Assembly: GCA_020630615.1 (NCBI GenBank)
Contig: JAHDBA010000007.1
Location: 1 to 64,000, forward strand
Direction of reading: 5' to 3'
Origin: Myxococcota bacterium
GTDB taxonomy: Bacteria > Myxococcota > UBA727 > JAHDBA01
DNA length: 64,000 bases
This document shows, piece by piece, positions 63,610 through 64,000 of this stretch (within the stretch, counting starts at the first letter, position 1; every line of letters starts with the position of its first letter). The position numbers were made by a program, and so were the translations under genes. Below the pieces are notes generated by a model. It had not been told where the DNA came from, made no database searches, and saw only the letters and a list, made by a program, of their open reading frames with translations.

Positions 63610-64000
63610 TTAGCGTGCACTGGTGTAAAAAGGCTTTCTCAGTACAGAAGCACACCATACAATCGGTGCGGTAAAGGGAAAGCAAAAGGCCGTCGCGTAG
63701 GGTAGCATCCAGAATAAAACAGGTTGAAACATGGGTTCGTGCAGTATTCGATTCACCTCTTCTGGGTTTCCAAGTATGCCAACAAGAACAAAAAGACCCG
63801 CAGCAAATACAGATATCGAATACGACACCATAAAAGTATTCACGGACCACTTCGGCATCAGCGAATGCAATGATAGTACCCTTAACATCGCACTTGGAAC
63901 CAACTTGAGTACTAGCATTGCAACGAGACCACCAACACCTGCGCACAGATTCTCATTCAAGTCGAAAGAGTGAGTCCACCATGTAAATCCTATCAATACC
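63610..64000 (-). CDS. Membrane protein, C-terminal part (start lies beyond the right edge)
   Basis: About 130 residues in the window, open to the edge. Three to four hydrophobic helices, for example VGGLVAMLVLKLVPSAML, FMVSYSISVFAAGLFVLVGI and LFWMLPYATAFCFPFTAP. No conserved catalytic or transport motif is seen and I do not recognise the family. The stop TAA is at 63612-63610 and a terminator follows. It could be a multi-helix transporter or enzyme; the missing N-terminal part prevents a call. Confidence 0.65.
   Translation of the reverse strand, partial: VLIGFTWWTHSFDLNENLCAGVGGLVAMLVLKLVPSAMLRVLSLHSLMPKWSVNTFMVSYSISVFAAGLFVLVGILGNPEEVNRILHEPMFQPVLFWMLPYATAFCFPFTAPIVWCASVLRKPFYTSAR

Noticed and set aside
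1-64000. CRISPR arrays, tRNA, rRNA, transposases, phage genes, att sites
   Set aside because: Scanning the gaps and gene products showed none: no cloverleaf-like TTCGA arms, no regular direct repeats with spacers, and no transposase or integrase motifs. The only tandem array is the coding 33-bp repeat.

Overview
The window looks like chromosomal DNA of a Myxococcota-type (deltaproteobacterial) bacterium of moderate GC, perhaps near Bradymonadia. That placement is inference. It rests on three Hanks-type Ser/Thr kinases (one with the HRDVTPEN catalytic loop often seen in myxobacteria, one with PEGA-like repeats), a sigma-54 activator with FHA-like and GAF modules, many lipoproteins with Cys/Asp/Glu-rich mature N-termini, and scattered housekeeping genes. 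I saw no rRNA, tRNA, CRISPR array, insertion sequence or phage gene. Most genes lie on the minus strand.

Layout. 1-5.6 kb: the 5' part of rsgA, an HU-like gene with its terminator, a pair of related EF-hand-containing proteins of unknown function, and a helical-repeat protein. 5.8-10.8 kb: mutS-recJ, divergent from yhbY. 10.8-14.5 kb: a secreted alpha/beta hydrolase gene cut by an in-frame TGA, a repeat protein and a Ser/Thr kinase. 14.8-22.3 kb: an exported Arg/Lys-repeat protein, cdd, a SNF2 helicase with a lipoprotein gene, a DUF1232-like gene and lon. 22.5-31.3 kb: a tightly packed minus-strand array of an NfuA-like Fe-S carrier, a PEGA kinase, a small membrane protein, a sigma-54 activator and two lipoproteins. 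31.4-36.3 kb: fatty-acid hydroxylase-like protein, pgeF, ubiB, a YceI-like protein and a SpoIID-domain lipoprotein. 36.3-44.7 kb: rpoC and rpoB, with a long rpoB leader. 45.1-51.9 kb: a second compact array of a kinase, a two-TM sensor-like protein, a second SpoIID-domain protein, an IHF/HU protein with a long tail and a CinA-like protein. 52-57.6 kb: a TPR-like protein, recO, a TPR lipoprotein, a periplasmic protein, an aminotransferase, coaD and rsmD. 57.7-64 kb: a small membrane ORF behind a palindromic operator, a thioredoxin-like lipoprotein, a Tat/LEA-type lipoprotein, a MaoC hydratase, a dehydrogenase-hydratase fusion and the end of a membrane protein.

How the genes fit together. The housekeeping part is DNA repair (mutS, recJ, recO), transcription (rpoBC), proteolysis (lon), ribosome assembly (rsgA, yhbY, rsmD), CoA metabolism (coaD) and beta-oxidation-type enzymes. 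The accessory part is envelope signalling: kinases translationally linked to membrane or peptidoglycan-associated proteins. The best candidates for undescribed biology are the two kinase arrays, the EF-hand pair and the interrupted hydrolase. Starts were chosen from Shine-Dalgarno (SD) sequences, signal peptides and family length, and often differ from the longest open frame.
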